Origin: Parus major
Taxonomy: Eukaryota > Chordata > Aves > Passeriformes > Paridae
Direction: 5' to 3'
Length of the DNA stretch: 64,000 bases
Assembly (NCBI RefSeq): GCF_001522545.3
Contig: NC_031774.1
Location: 48,594,410 to 48,658,409, forward strand
The notes under the pieces were generated by a model that saw only the letters and a program-made list of their open reading frames with translations, did no database searches and had not been told where the DNA came from. Positions 12,101-23,900 of this stretch are shown one piece after another; the stretch's first letter is position 1, and the number at the start of each line of letters is the position of its first letter. The position numbers and the translations under genes were made by a program.

Positions 12101-14593
12101 GCTTCAGAGACATGTTTTCACAGCCCTTCCCTGTAGCTTATTTGCAACCTGGCATTTTTTTCTGCTTCTCTTTTGTTGTTCTTCCATATGCTGTGCTCTT
12201 AGAGACATGTACAGTAAGTGATGTCCAGTACAAGTGCAGCAGAAAATAAAGTAATAGTCTAGAGAAAATGTCACTTATGGATTTGATTATCATTTAAACT
12301 TTTCTGCTATTACCTATATAGATGTAGCAACTCGAGTTTGTTTTGAATTATTTATTCTTATTCCTAGAACACAGTATTTATAGTTACATCTTCATTTCAG
12401 ATTTCATTAAAGAATGGCTGTATTTTGCAAGGTGCTCAAAGTCTAAATGGGGGCTGTCTGTAGAGTGTCACTCTGTAAAACTGATGTGATGATGTCATAA
12501 TTCATGAAAAAACACATGCAAAATTTGCTCCACCATTGAGTTCTCCTCCCTTGAAACAAAACTCAACTCCAAAATGTGACTTCTGACATTGCAAGATATC
12601 TTGTGGCTTCTGCAAATTTGGATGCTCAGATCTTATTAGAAAGTGCACATTTGGTTTTTTATCATTTCATTGGTCAGTGCTGAAATCTGGTCTCATTTCC
12701 CAAGCTTTGAGAGAACATTATTTCACCCAGGCTTTGCACATATTACAGCTATTTACATTATTTGTTTGAATGGGAAGAATATTTGAGAAAGCACGAAATG
12801 GATAAAGCTGGAAAGAAGTAGGATACCTGAATAATGGTCTCGCAAGTTTGAAGTTAAAAAACACAGTATCACTTTCACACACATTCCAGCCATGTAAAAA
12901 AGAGATGCCTTTGGTAGTCATCCTGACAGTAGAGGGTATTGCCCTTTAGAAGCCTATATATGTATATATATATGGTTTTTATTACTTAAGAAGAGATAGA
13001 AGAAATTAACTTTACGGATATATTTAAATAAATTTTGCTGTCAATAGTCAAATGTAAACAATGTATATTGATAGGAAAGAGCTGAAAAAATAGAATTAAT
13101 CTGATATTTACTACTTGTATATTAAGGTCCCCCTACAATCACAGTTAGAAACTGAAAAACTAGAGGAAAGCTAGTGAGTAAATGTACTTGCCACTGTGGC
13201 AAGGGCTGTATAAAGATACTACAGATTCTGTATGAGCTTCTGGTATGAACAGATGAAGAATGACTTAGTTTTACTCAGAACAATAGTGTCACACAAGTGC
13301 AAGCCCAAAACTCTACCCCATGCTTCCTAAAGAGGCTTCCAGATAATTTCTGTTCCTTAAAGTGCAATACTGTGCTTGGACACCTGGATGCCAAAGCAGC
13401 TTGTTTACTGTGGGTTGGCACTCTGGAAATGAATCTTTAGTTAGCAGCAGTGTGAAGTGATGGGTAACATGACCTCTGTAAGGAAAGGTACTAAAAGGTA
13501 CAAGGAGGTAGTAAAAGCTGGATGAAACTTTTCACCACAGATGCTGAAACCTGAAGTCTTGTAAGCAGCCAAGAGGACTGCAGCTATGGATTCACCATAA
13601 TGAACTCTCAGTAACAAAATTCAATATCTTATGTGCTCATAAACTGGATGCCAAAGTGAGGCAGACCCTTTTCTTTTTCAAAAGCCTGTATGTCCCTCGC
13701 TTGAGGACTGAGGGAAAGGAAATATAGTATAATAGGTTCCTGAGACCAGGTCATTACAGAACTGTAGATTAGAAACTGTAAAAATAAGAGTCCTAAGGAA
13801 ATGGCACTTAAGTTAATGAAAACCAGAAGGCTCTTGTCATAAGTCAGAGAATTAATTTACAGAAAATGTTCAAACTTCATTTTAATCATGTCATCTGCTT
13901 ATAAAGGTTGACTGAGTGTTTAATACAAAAAAAGAATATATTCCCAGAATTTCAGCTGCAATTCAGTCCAGCCTAACTGGAAACTGATCTGCATTTTGAA
14001 AGCAGTCACTGATTTTCAGCGTTTATCTTTGACCTAGAGGAACCAAATCCAAGTGGGATTCTCATATGCAAAAATAAAGGAGGGTAAAATAAAAGGACTT
14101 CAAAATGAAGCCCAGACTTCAAAGGATATTGTCAGAGAAGCCATACACCGGAATGAAGCATGACATGGGATAAACCCCAAGATAAGTCCTTTAATTTGAG
14201 ACTTTTGGTTCAGTATGCAGGTATGAGATCTATTGTCAAACACAACATTTGTATTGCTGTTTGTACTGTTATGGTCAAAGAAAAGAACATATAAGTAAAA
14301 TGAATTGATCTTTGGTTTGGAATTTTAGGTTTTACCAATTTCTTATTCTCACCTGTGGTGAGTTTACCATCTCTTTTATTTGCCATGTTAGAAGGCTTGG
14401 TCTGTGATCTTGAACTTTGATTGTTGGCACTGCTTCTCACCAGTCATGCACTGACATTTTCCCTAGGCGAAATGCTTCAGTTGATCTGGGCCCAAGGGCA
14501 AAAAACGAGCTAATTTTTCTTCAGAGTACGTGAATCATGCCTTGCCTAAACTCAGTGTACAGCTGAGGTCATTTGTACCATGTGTAAAGCTCT
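6160..14593. other. long unique non-coding stretch
   Basis: More than 8 kb has no recognisable repeat family or gene. Low-complexity features are a T run at 6769-6782, an A run at 9247-9257, a purine cluster near 8407-8440 and a small TATATA cluster near 12955-12974. Open frames at 9457-9902 overlap in three phases on both strands in a locally GC-richer patch, which is the pattern expected of chance frames. Confidence 0.5.
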
Positions 14594-14690
14594 CTTTATA
14601 CCATTGGAGCGTGTCTGCATTAGAAGTTTATATTGCTGTAGTTACAACAGAGTAACTTCACCAGTGCAGGAGTTGGTGTAATTAACACAG
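14594..14690 (+). mobile_element. possible hAT-like non-autonomous element relic
   Basis: The segment contains 'gtgtctgcattagaag', 'gctgtagttac' and 'ggtgtaattaacac', which resemble the 'tgtctacact...gtagctacacc' pattern of old non-autonomous hAT repeats in sauropsid genomes. It is very diverged and the ends are not defined. A family-profile search would be needed to settle it. Confidence 0.3.
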
Positions 14691-16129
14691 GGGGCACAAC
14701 AGCCCTACTGCCATTACTTGTAATGAAGACTAAAGATGGAGCTTTCAAAAGTGACTTAAAACCGCGACTTTCGTTGTACCACAGGTCACGGATTCATTAA
14801 TCTCTCTTAAACCATTTCTACACAAGATTTTATCCCCACCAGCCAGAGTACTGCAGTCATATGGCTGTATTCATTGTACCAAAGTAGAGCCACAATTTCA
14901 GGTAAGAGACCCTATCAGAACTTATTTTTATGGGAGTTACCTAAATAACATATGCATCCATATTTCAGCAGTTGTGCCTCGTACTGAAACAGTGGAACCC
15001 TTCATATGAACAAGCACTGGAAGATTTTGATAATCCCACACATTAACATTGTTGCTCGTCTGGCCACATGGTCAGAGGTTTAGATCTAATCACATTTTGT
15101 TAGTGTTTTTTCAGAGGGAAGAGGGAGGAAACTATAAACCACTAGTATTTGAAAGAACATCTGAAATCACATGGCTTACTGGTTTCCTCTACAGACTAAT
15201 GTGCAGTTGGCCAGCTCTGTCTTCATCAGCAAATGTCACTTAATTACAGGGAATCCATATCCAGTTTCAAAGAAAGGGAGAGTTTTTGCAAGAAGATAAT
15301 TTTATTTCTACACGTTACTCTATTTCTGCTAACAGTGCTAGAAAAGCAAGATTATGGGGGTTGTGTGTTTAATCCAAAAAAGTAGATTTGCTGATATAAC
15401 TGTCATTTGCACTGTTTATATTTAAATGTCCTTAAAAAAAAAAAATCATCAACATTTACAGATAGTAAGAGTGTGCAAATCAGGACACTTATCTTCTTTT
15501 TATAGACTAAAATCAAATTATTCCTCACATTTTTCTCAGTTACAGAATATTAGATTGCAGTGTCTGGAAGCTACTTGCTTTCTTGAAGAACGTATATTCC
15601 CAAACAAAAATTGAATACTATGTCAAGACTTTTTTGATTTTCTTTTTAAATTCTCAGCAATTATTATTTGTTCTAGTATATTAACATTGTATCATTCCTA
15701 AACCTTCCCATGGTAGCAGAGAGTAGATCATTTCCAAATCAGATTCTTAATTAATTACCTTGTAGCCTGCTATCTTAAAAATACAGGTCGAAAAATGGTA
15801 TGTTAACCTTTTAATTTTTTTTTAACCTAATAAAATAACCAACTTGTGTTCTGACCTGTAATTCTGAGTCTGATTGAGTTTTCAATATACTGTAATTCAC
15901 AGATTTTCTCCCCTCTAGCACTAGGTTTGTATCTGTCACATGGTTTTCAGTGTTCCTAATGAGCTGTTAACAAGCTGTCAATTACTTATGCAAATGAGGC
16001 AAGCAGAAATGGAGGGGTTGCTATACCTAGAGTTAAAGTGTGCTACCTCAGATTGTTACGAAATAAATCTTTTCAGTTTTAATAGCTGTCTGTGCCCATG
16101 CGGCTTGTGTCATGTAGGCACTTTTTCAT
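14691..16129. other. unique non-coding DNA
   Basis: The stretch contains an exon-like splice pair at 14843-14901 (see findings) and an A tract at 15434-15445. No other signal was recognised. Confidence 0.45.
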
Positions 16130-16345
16130 TAGATTATTTACCCAGCAATAAAATGCTGCAGGGGACTTTGGGGTGATTAAAAATTTGAGTGGGGAGGGGA
16201 AGTCATTCAAGTGACTTCATTCTTTGCTGCTTTGCACCTTCTGCTCTTCTTGGGTCGGGGCTATGAGGCTACAAGCTGTCAGGTGCCCTTAGCCCTGTGG
16301 AAATAAATGACAATTTAAGACCTTAAGTCTGATCCTGGCAGACTA
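16130..16345 (+). repeat. left arm of a long inverted repeat
   Basis: This arm is homologous in inverted orientation to 17035-17245. The core 16146-16182 is identical over 37 bases to the reverse complement of 17187-17223. Similarity continues outward at lower identity: 'cacctttctgctctt'-like and 'ggctacaag' blocks (16230-16280), then 'aggtgccctta' and 'gatcctggcaga' blocks further right. About 690 bases separate the arms. It could be two copies of one ancient interspersed element, or a foldback structure. Confidence 0.85.
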
Positions 16346-17034
16346 TCTAATGAAGGGCCTTGCCAAGGTATGTAATGGAGCTTCACGAATATATAAATAG
16401 TGAAACTGGGAGCTGGAATCTTGAATTTTGGAGAGAAAGGAATGTTTTTTATGTATTCCCATCCTTCTAAGAGCTTTCTACACAAAGTTTGGACAGAAGA
16501 AATTTTGGACTTTTACTTGTGAAGTTTGTAAAGGAATTCTCTCCCCCTTGCTAAAGTCAATGAAATTTTGCCTTCAAATTCTTTTTCCCCTTGCTTTAGC
16601 TTTCAATTGATACTTACTGTAAAACATTTTGTGATATTTTGTATGAAGAATGTTACATAAAATGAAATTGCATTGTATTTATGACCAGCACTATAATAGC
16701 AGTCTATCAGTGTTTCTATTATAAACCCCTGTTGTTGAGGGCTTTAAAACTCACCCATAAAAATACACTCAGGATTGCAGCATGATCTACAAATGATAAA
16801 CAAATACTTTTGCTTATTTTTGAGTTAGAATATGTGGAATCAAGACTGGAAATTAAAAGAGTGGGAGGTTTCCTCTCATATAGATAGGTATGTGTGTATA
16901 TACATGTATACATTTTCAAAGACGGGGTAGAAGAATTTTTCCCATTATTTCAGAATTTATTATCAAAACGCCCTAAGAAAGTGAATGGATCACATTGTAC
17001 AGTGTATGGATCACACACTTAATAAATTGATGCT
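16346..17034. other. spacer between inverted repeat arms
   Basis: AT-rich DNA with no recognisable repeat. The sequence just outside the arms, at 16351 onward and below 17035, shows no complementarity, which sets the inner limit of the inverted repeat. Confidence 0.6.
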
Positions 17035-17245
17035 TGTTTAATCTGCTGGCAGGATAAGAATTGACACCAGGTTCACCAGGGTAGGGACACCTCATGAGTA
17101 GAGCCTTGTAGCCAGTCCATACCCAAGAGCAGAAGGTGAAAGCGATAAATAAAGTTGTCTGTGTGAATTCCCCTCCCCCTTCAAAATTTTAATCACCCCA
17201 AAGTCCCCTGCAGCATTTTATTGTTGGATAAATTTGCACATTTAG
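17035..17245 (-). repeat. right arm of a long inverted repeat
   Basis: This is the inverted copy of 16130-16345. The core at 17187-17223 is perfectly conserved, and the flanks are recognisable but diverged, including small indels in the CTTCTGCTCTT block near 17126-17140. The sharp contrast between a perfect core and diverged flanks is the unusual point. Confidence 0.85.
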
Positions 17246-17626
17246 CTAACTCAGATGAAAGGTCATTGGCATAGGTACTTTTCTTCTGTCCTTATGTCCA
17301 TTATGTTTAAGGTTCAGGGACCTGAATTTTTGCATACTGAAGCCAGGAAACCTGGTGTGCAGCAGAGAGAAGTGTTCTGGTAGGAAGCCAGAAGGAGAAG
17401 AATTTGAGAAATATAATGACATGAAAAACAGTAAACAGAAGTGAATTAAATAAAAATCAAGAATGCCTTTTCAGATGGGAGAAACCCCAAAGAAACAGTC
17501 TGTGAGGGAATTAGTCGGCTAAGTCTTTCACTGATCAATCCCGATGGAAGCTTTCTGGTCAAAATGTCAGTGGTAACTTTATTTTCTGCTGGTATGTACA
17601 ATAATCCTTTTGTTCCATCTGCAAAC
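17246..17626. other. unique DNA between two inverted-repeat structures
   Basis: No repeat or gene was recognised. The minus-strand open frame at 17446-17700 runs into the foldback element and is probably chance. Confidence 0.5.
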
Positions 17627-17744
17627 ACTAGGGGGTAAATTTTTAGCGCGATGCTTAGGGATTTAGCTGTAGGACTCCCATTAACGATAATGGGAATCAT
17701 GTAGCTTGAGCACTCTGCATCGTGCTGAATATTTACCCCTCAGT
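17627..17744. mobile_element. foldback (palindromic) MITE-like element
   Basis: Two arms of about 57 bases (17627-17683 and 17688-17744) are imperfect reverse complements around a 4-base loop ACGA. The ends read AGGGGGTAAAT and ATTTACCCCT, and the centre reads CCCATTA-ACGA-TAATGGG. The terminal GGGTAAATTTT and central TCCCATT resemble palindromic non-autonomous elements known from turtles, crocodilians and birds. It has no coding capacity. Divergence between the arms indicates an old insertion. Confidence 0.75.
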
Positions 17745-18210
17745 TCAGAGCACTCTCTCGTTGAATTTTTAATTATATTTACAGATAAATTCCATAACCA
17801 AATATCATCAGCTCTCAAGCAGATTGTTTTATTAAAAGGTGCAGATTTCCAACTTCATTTTGAGCTGCAACCTACAGTGATTGGTTTAGCAGCTGAGTAA
17901 TTTTTTTTAAGTGTCTATTTAATAATGCCTGATTTGTCAGCTTCAGAGCATTTGGGAGAAAATAAATATTAGAAAGCATACCTGCATACATGTGTCAGAG
18001 AAATGCAAAATGTAAATATTCTAGCTTGTACTGAGCTTTCAAAAGGTGTGTCATGATCCAGCAATGCTCTTTCTGGGAGATATTGCTTCTGCATAAATCT
18101 GTGGTTAAAATCAGTAGTAGTGTACAAACACTCAACACTAATATGACATAGGTGGTATAGTTTTATTTGCATTTGTGAAGGTAAACAATAGGAATCAAAA
18201 AAAAGTTAGG
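17745..18210. other. unique AT-rich DNA
   Basis: No repeat or gene was recognised beyond the tail of the foldback element. Confidence 0.5.
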
Positions 18211-18308
18211 AAATTTGCCCAAGGCCTAAAGGGTTCATGTAAGAGAGTACATTAGAATTCAGAAGTCCCTTGCTTCTATACTTCAAAATCTAACACCAGT
18301 CTAAACAG
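18211..18308 (+). mobile_element. MIR/CORE-SINE or L2-tail relic
   Basis: The segment follows the order of the MIR-type 3' region: 'ttgcccaagg', a degraded 'cagagctgg' region, 'agaattcagaagtccc', 'ttgcttct' and 'ctaacaccagtcta'. It is a fragment of an ancient SINE or LINE2 tail and is non-coding. Confidence 0.5.
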
Positions 18309-20443
18309 GTATGGAGAAGGTGGTGTACCCATGCTGATCTGCTTAGCTTCTCTCTGAGACATGCTTCCCCTTGCTTTTGCAGCTCAGAATTCCTGAAGCA
18401 GCTGCATCCAGCTCTGTTCTGACCCTGTTGAAATGTTCTGTGAAGTAAAAATGTTTCTACTGGTTTATTTCATGATTGTCTAGCAGTGGCATTACAGATA
18501 CTACTCTTTGTTTTAAGATATGGGTGAGATTAATATATTTTCAGATATTTTCCAAAGGAAACTTAAAGTTAGTGATGGAGGGCTGAGGTTTGGTGCAGCC
18601 ATTCCAGGGGCCCCCATGCCGGGCTTCAGCTGCTGTCAGCAGAGGTGTTATGAATAAAAGCACAAATTGTAGCATCATTTTAGTGCCACTCATGACTGAT
18701 ACATGTCACTTTGGCTTGTACCAGAGGACTAGACTGACACACAGCAATCCTGAGATCAAAAGAGCACTAAGACATTTTGACTGAGCCTTGTTGTCCACTC
18801 CAGTTTCTCTCCACATAATATTTAGGTGTCCTCAGCTGAAACAGAATTTTTAAGTGTGTGACCAGAAAAGCTTGCCTGCATAAGAGGCTGTCTTTGAAGA
18901 AGTTTTTGTTACTCTGTAAATGGACGGAAGAAAACAAACTGTAAATTTCTGCATCAGTCAATGCACAGGAACTGTCCTGATGTGAAAGTGCATGCTTTGA
19001 CTCCTTGGGGAGTGTGGTGATTTCTGCTAAGGGAATACCTGCGTTTGAACAACTGCCTTGAGAGCACAGACCCTCCTCCAAGGGTATGTTCATTTAATCC
19101 TTTAAATTCACAGCAAACCACCAAAGTTCAGATAAAAAACACATGGTGCTTCCTTATCCTTTCCAGTAACCTACCAGTGAGGGAAGCTGCAGTGAGAGCT
19201 GCAGTGCCTCCATGTGCTCCTAGAGCTCAGGTTCCTACCAGAGTGGGACTGGTGTTCATTTGACTTTGGTAGATCATACCTGAATACCCACCTCCATTCA
19301 TGGCAGCACTCTAGAATCAGGACTGATTCCCTCTCAAAGTCAGTGGAAATCCCTATTATGGTTGATAGCTTAAGATAAAACCAGAATATCCTTCGGGGGA
19401 AAAAAAAAAAAAGAAAGAATAGTGATCAGTCTCTCTTCCCACTGCTAGTGATTGACAAGGCACGAAAATAGCAGAACCTCCACAAAATTTTTCACAGGAA
19501 AACTTTTTTTTTGTATGCTAATCTTATATCTGAATATATACCCTAATTGTAGTATTCATATCTCTGCCCTTGGTAATCATCAGCCCATCCCTAATATTTC
19601 TTTTGTTCAGAAAAGGTAAACTCTTCTCACTTTTCAGTAGCACATTATACAAAGGGAACTTTATGGTATATATTACACTCACAAAGCAGTTTTCTCCATC
19701 TTGCAATCACTTAAAAAAAAAAAAAAGAACTTTCTTATCTCATCTTCCTTCCTGCATGAATGTCTGAGATAATCAATGAAGTTCCTGTGTAGAGAATAAA
19801 TTGAGCTCGAATGGCTCCTCTTAAACTGTACAATCAAAGAAAGAGGAGGTTTTTGCTGATGATTTTGATATTCAGTTTAACTTTCTTCACAAGGCTGTCA
19901 GCTTAGTGAAAGTGAGGTCAATCTGACCACACTCTTCCTAAAGGATCCTCTTCTGAGCCATCTACTTGAGTATACATCTCCTGACAAATCAATGGCAGAA
20001 CCGAGAGGCATGTACTTTGCCCAGAAACCTGGGGGCTGATTGTCCTTTGTTGTGCATCTTATGTAGTCATTTAGGTGAGTTCAGCATGGGTGTGAGACAG
20101 TGCCTGATAGCAATAGTGCTGTTTAGCATCTGCATCCCAGTGAAATAAACGCCTGCCTGAAGATGCAGGACAATAGAGATGCAGACATGAGTCCTACAAC
20201 GCAAAAAAAACCCAGATCATGGCAAGTACACAGGAATTGTCACTCACTGCAATCACATGCACATACATACACACAGAACTCATTTTGGTGAGAGAGTGGT
20301 AAATGAGTGACTATTTCAAATTAAGTTTCTGAAGTTGCTGAGTCAGAAATCTGAGTTTTTTACAGAACAGATGTTGAGAAGCAATCACTTAGGAAATTAT
20401 AGGAACTTACAGAGACCAAGAATCCTACCCTTCTCTCTTTCAG
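18309..20443. other. unique non-coding DNA with A tracts
   Basis: Long A runs occur at 19400-19412 and 19713-19726. The open frame at 18767-19093 (minus) has no recognisable motif. The patch near 19300-19350 faintly resembles an old palindromic element but was too weak to call. Confidence 0.45.
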
Positions 20444-20553
20444 TATAATTTTGCATTTCTTGACCATGAGCATTGCTGAAAGCTCTGGAATAGGAGCTGT
20501 TGGTCTCCTGTGAATTTACAGCATAGTGGGACTGCCGCACAACAGCAACACAA
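20444..20553 (+). other. candidate non-coding exon (110 bases)
   Basis: A strong polypyrimidine acceptor, CCTACCCTTCTCTCTTTCAG, ends at 20443. A strong donor, CAA|GTAAGTA, follows at 20554. All three frames contain a stop, so this would be a lncRNA or 5' untranslated exon, not an internal coding exon. No function can be assigned. A chance pairing is possible. Confidence 0.25.
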
Positions 20554-20816
20554 GTAAGTATAATGAATGGGATTGGAAGTCCCCCCAGACATTCTTTTGC
20601 TAAATTATCGAAATTCAGACAATTCTCTCAGGAGTGAACAAAAGTTGTTTGAATCAGTTCCAATCTGTCTTTAGGGTTACCGCCCTCAGACATTTACCAT
20701 CACGGGCCTTTCCTGCTCATGATGAGGAGGGAGCTGTCTGGAGGGAAGAAAACCCGAGAGCAGATCTGGAGTGCTGGGAAACTCGTTAGCTTTAGAGTGT
20801 GTCTTAAAATTCTTAC

Positions 20817-20947
20817 CTGGTGCTGGTGAATCTGTGACTTGCACTTAGGCTTTGTTGGTGGATCAGATTAATCTGTTCATGGAGAAACCCTTGGCCCTCA
20901 TCCTCCCCCTTTCCTCTCACAAGTTCTCTTCTGAACTTGTCTGCATC
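20817..20947 (-). CDS. candidate coding exon on minus strand, function unknown
   Basis: Read on the minus strand, a pyrimidine-rich stretch ending TTTCACGTCAG is followed by 131 bases open in one frame, then the donor CCAG|GTAAGA. The open frame extends upstream of the acceptor to an ATG at 21007. The peptide is hydrophilic and charged: near its start it reads DADKFRRELVRGKGEDEG and then HEQINLIHQQSL. I recognise no family. Hydrophilic composition plus a good donor is suggestive only; the acceptor tract is mediocre. Confidence 0.2.
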
Positions 20948-23900
20948 CTGACGTGAAATGAAGTGATGTGTATGAGAATAAGGACATTCATCCAGGGTAT
21001 TATTCATTATGTTGCTCTCTATTAGCTCTCAATTCTTGGGAGTGCATTACTGCATTATTTCTTTTGCGCCAATGCTATTCCATCAAGGCCAGTGCTGGTT
21101 TACTCAGTTGTATCGATGGTTTCTTCTAAGGTGGCCTAGACAATATACTGCAATATATATAATTCTATGTGATTTTTAAATCAGACTTGCAAATAAATGT
21201 GTTCTAAAAATTTTGTGTCTCTTCAGTCAAATCCTATTGTCCATCATTCCTAATGATGTTTACTGGTTAGTAGAAAAGAAATAAAAAGTGACTTTTATAC
21301 ACATAAAAAAGACCAACTAAGTGAACACAATGCTGTAGGAAGCTTAGGAATGAGAATTTTGCTTTGACTCATACTGTAGAAAGCTTTTCTCTTGTTTTGT
21401 AAAAGGAGAAACAAAATACATTACATAAATTTGGAACTGTACATGTTACAGTACAAAAGTGTTAGAGTTACATGTGAACTGAAAAACACATTTCCACTTA
21501 CTCTAAATTATATTGTACTCAAACTTTTTTTATCTGAATAAATGAATTAAAGTTTATTCCTTCAGTTTTAAGAGCATCAAAACAATGCTACTTTTCTGCT
21601 TCATGAATGCAATTTTAGACAGCTAAGATCACATTTCTCTTCTAGAAACGCTACAACATTTTCAACATTTTAAAATAATGTTGATATTTAGGAGGATTTC
21701 AAAGCTCTATTTAAAAAAAAAAAAAAGGTTTTCTCTCCATGATTATGTTCTTCCCAGGAAAAGTTGTCATTGCTGCAGTGCTCTTGAAATTTCTTTGTAT
21801 CTCTTATAAGCAGTGAAAAATGCTAATGTTTTTCATAGCAATGTATATTTTCCAGTCAACCCTTCTCTGAATAGTGAGAGATACTCCATAACCTAAAAAG
21901 TCTCAAGCCATATTCAGGGGACAGCCTGATGCAGCCGGTGTGTGTAGCCAACCTGTCACTCAGAAGCAGAGAGGGCAAGGCTGTTTCGTTACTCAGCACA
22001 ACTTGGAGGGGAGTGGAGCACTCTCAGCACACATTTCCAGCTGCCTGGGGGTTGGTCTGGTTTGTGACAGAAAACCTGGAGTGTGTTCTGTGGTTCCTGG
22101 GCATAGCAGTAGCACATCAGGCATCCCTAGAGAGAAAAGGTCCCTGGCACTCTGTGGGCAGGAGTGCTCCGTCCCAGCCGTTTCCTTCTCTGTGTTTTCT
22201 TACCTCTGCTCTGGGAACCTACAAGGGGCAGGCACACAAGAGGCAGTAATTCCGAGCAGCCATGTCAAACAGGGCTGAATTCAGGATTTGCAGAACTCAG
22301 GCTCCCTGTTACTGTCCAGGCTCCACCCTCAGGCCTGAGTGGGTGAGGTTTAGGAAGCTCCCTGCAGTCAAAGGGTGAGTTCTGACCTATCACTCAGCCC
22401 AGGCTATTTTTTTTTTTTCGTCTTGGGGACACTTTTCTACTCAAAGGTAAAACTCACATACTTTTTCATACTTAGTTTTCATTTAATATTTCATTGTATT
22501 GTGGCCATAACATAATGCTGTATCTTTATTGGAGTAATGAAGCATAGTAAGACAAAAGAGAAAAGGGGACTGATGCTTGTAGGGATAGGGGAAGAGCAGG
22601 AAGGATGCAGGATATTTATCAGAAAGACCAAGCTGAAAAACATGTAAATCCAGTTAACAGCTTGAAACCAGGTAGCTGCATTAGAGGAAGTGGAAATAAA
22701 GTCAATTAGTGGCAGGAGGCATTAGTTGAGGGTGTCAGCTGGTGAATGGCAACTAATTTGATGTAGTCTAATCACAGAGTTTGGTTATTTGATTACCAAA
22801 CTGAGATCCAACCAGTGCTCCTTCCAGGGCAGTCACTTCAGGAAACAGAAGTGACTATAGCTGGAATTTCATGAGATCTGATCCATTCCTTAATTGAAAT
22901 TAGTTTTAGATAAGTGTATCAGATGTGATCCAAAACCAAGAATAAAATAGTTGCTGAAATGTGGTGTGAAATACGGCTATTCAGGGAAGATGAATGAGGA
23001 TGCATGAACAAGGACCAGGGATTAAGCCAAGCTGTGAATGAGCACATGGAGGTTCACATGCCCGTGCACCAGAAGTGAGCCTGTAGAGACACTTCACTGT
23101 CTCTGTGCTCTTAGTGTCCCTCTCTCCTCTATTGACACACACTCTCTATTTGGATGAAATGTGTTGTGAATGCCAAGAATCACCTCACCTTTTAGTGACC
23201 AGCTGATAGAGATATACTGATACATGTTGGAAGGTTGTATGTGCTTGGGAAGCCTCTCTAGCACTGTTTGCTGTCTGGCATTAACAGGAATGGATGGTTA
23301 GGGGAAAACAAGAGGAAACAGGAGACGTATAAAGTGATTTTTTTTACTGAAAATCAATACTTTAGCAATTTCCTGAATCAGAGGTTATATCCAGACTTAG
23401 GAAGCTATCCTCTACAAATTTATCTAATCTTTTCAAATCTGTTAATTTTTTTGGTCTCTTACCATGTTGCAGCTGAAAATTTAGCCAATTTTGTGCTCTG
23501 GGGAATAATGGCTTTGTCTATTGTAAATGTGGTTCTTGCTCACTTCATTGGGTGCTGCTTCCCTCTAATAATGTGGGAAGAGGAGTAATCTCTGCCTGCA
23601 CTGGGAAGTTTTTGACCTTACACATCTCTGTCAAGCCCCCCTCAATCACCTATATTATACCCTAAAAATGTAAATTTCTCACATGCCCTTTATTCTCAGT
23701 CACACCTTCATTCCCTCTATCTTTTCTAGTTCTTTTTATATTTGATAACTGGGTCCAGGCTTCAAGGTTTTCCTCCATCCTCATCATTTGCTCATGCAGT
23801 CATTGTTGGTATATACACTGCAGGAAGAGGAAGCATGTTCATGGGAAGGTGTCTTCTCTTGCCATTGCATTCATGAAAGCATTTTGGCCTTTCTGGGGCT

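Noticed and set aside
12181..12217. AG/GTAAGT pair enclosing 11 bases after a T-rich tract
   Set aside because: Eleven bases is below a credible exon size without supporting reads.
21929..22346. Overlapping 106- and 112-codon frames
   Set aside because: Two phases of the same GC-richer segment are open at once, with no motif, no splice context and no family resemblance; compositional effect.
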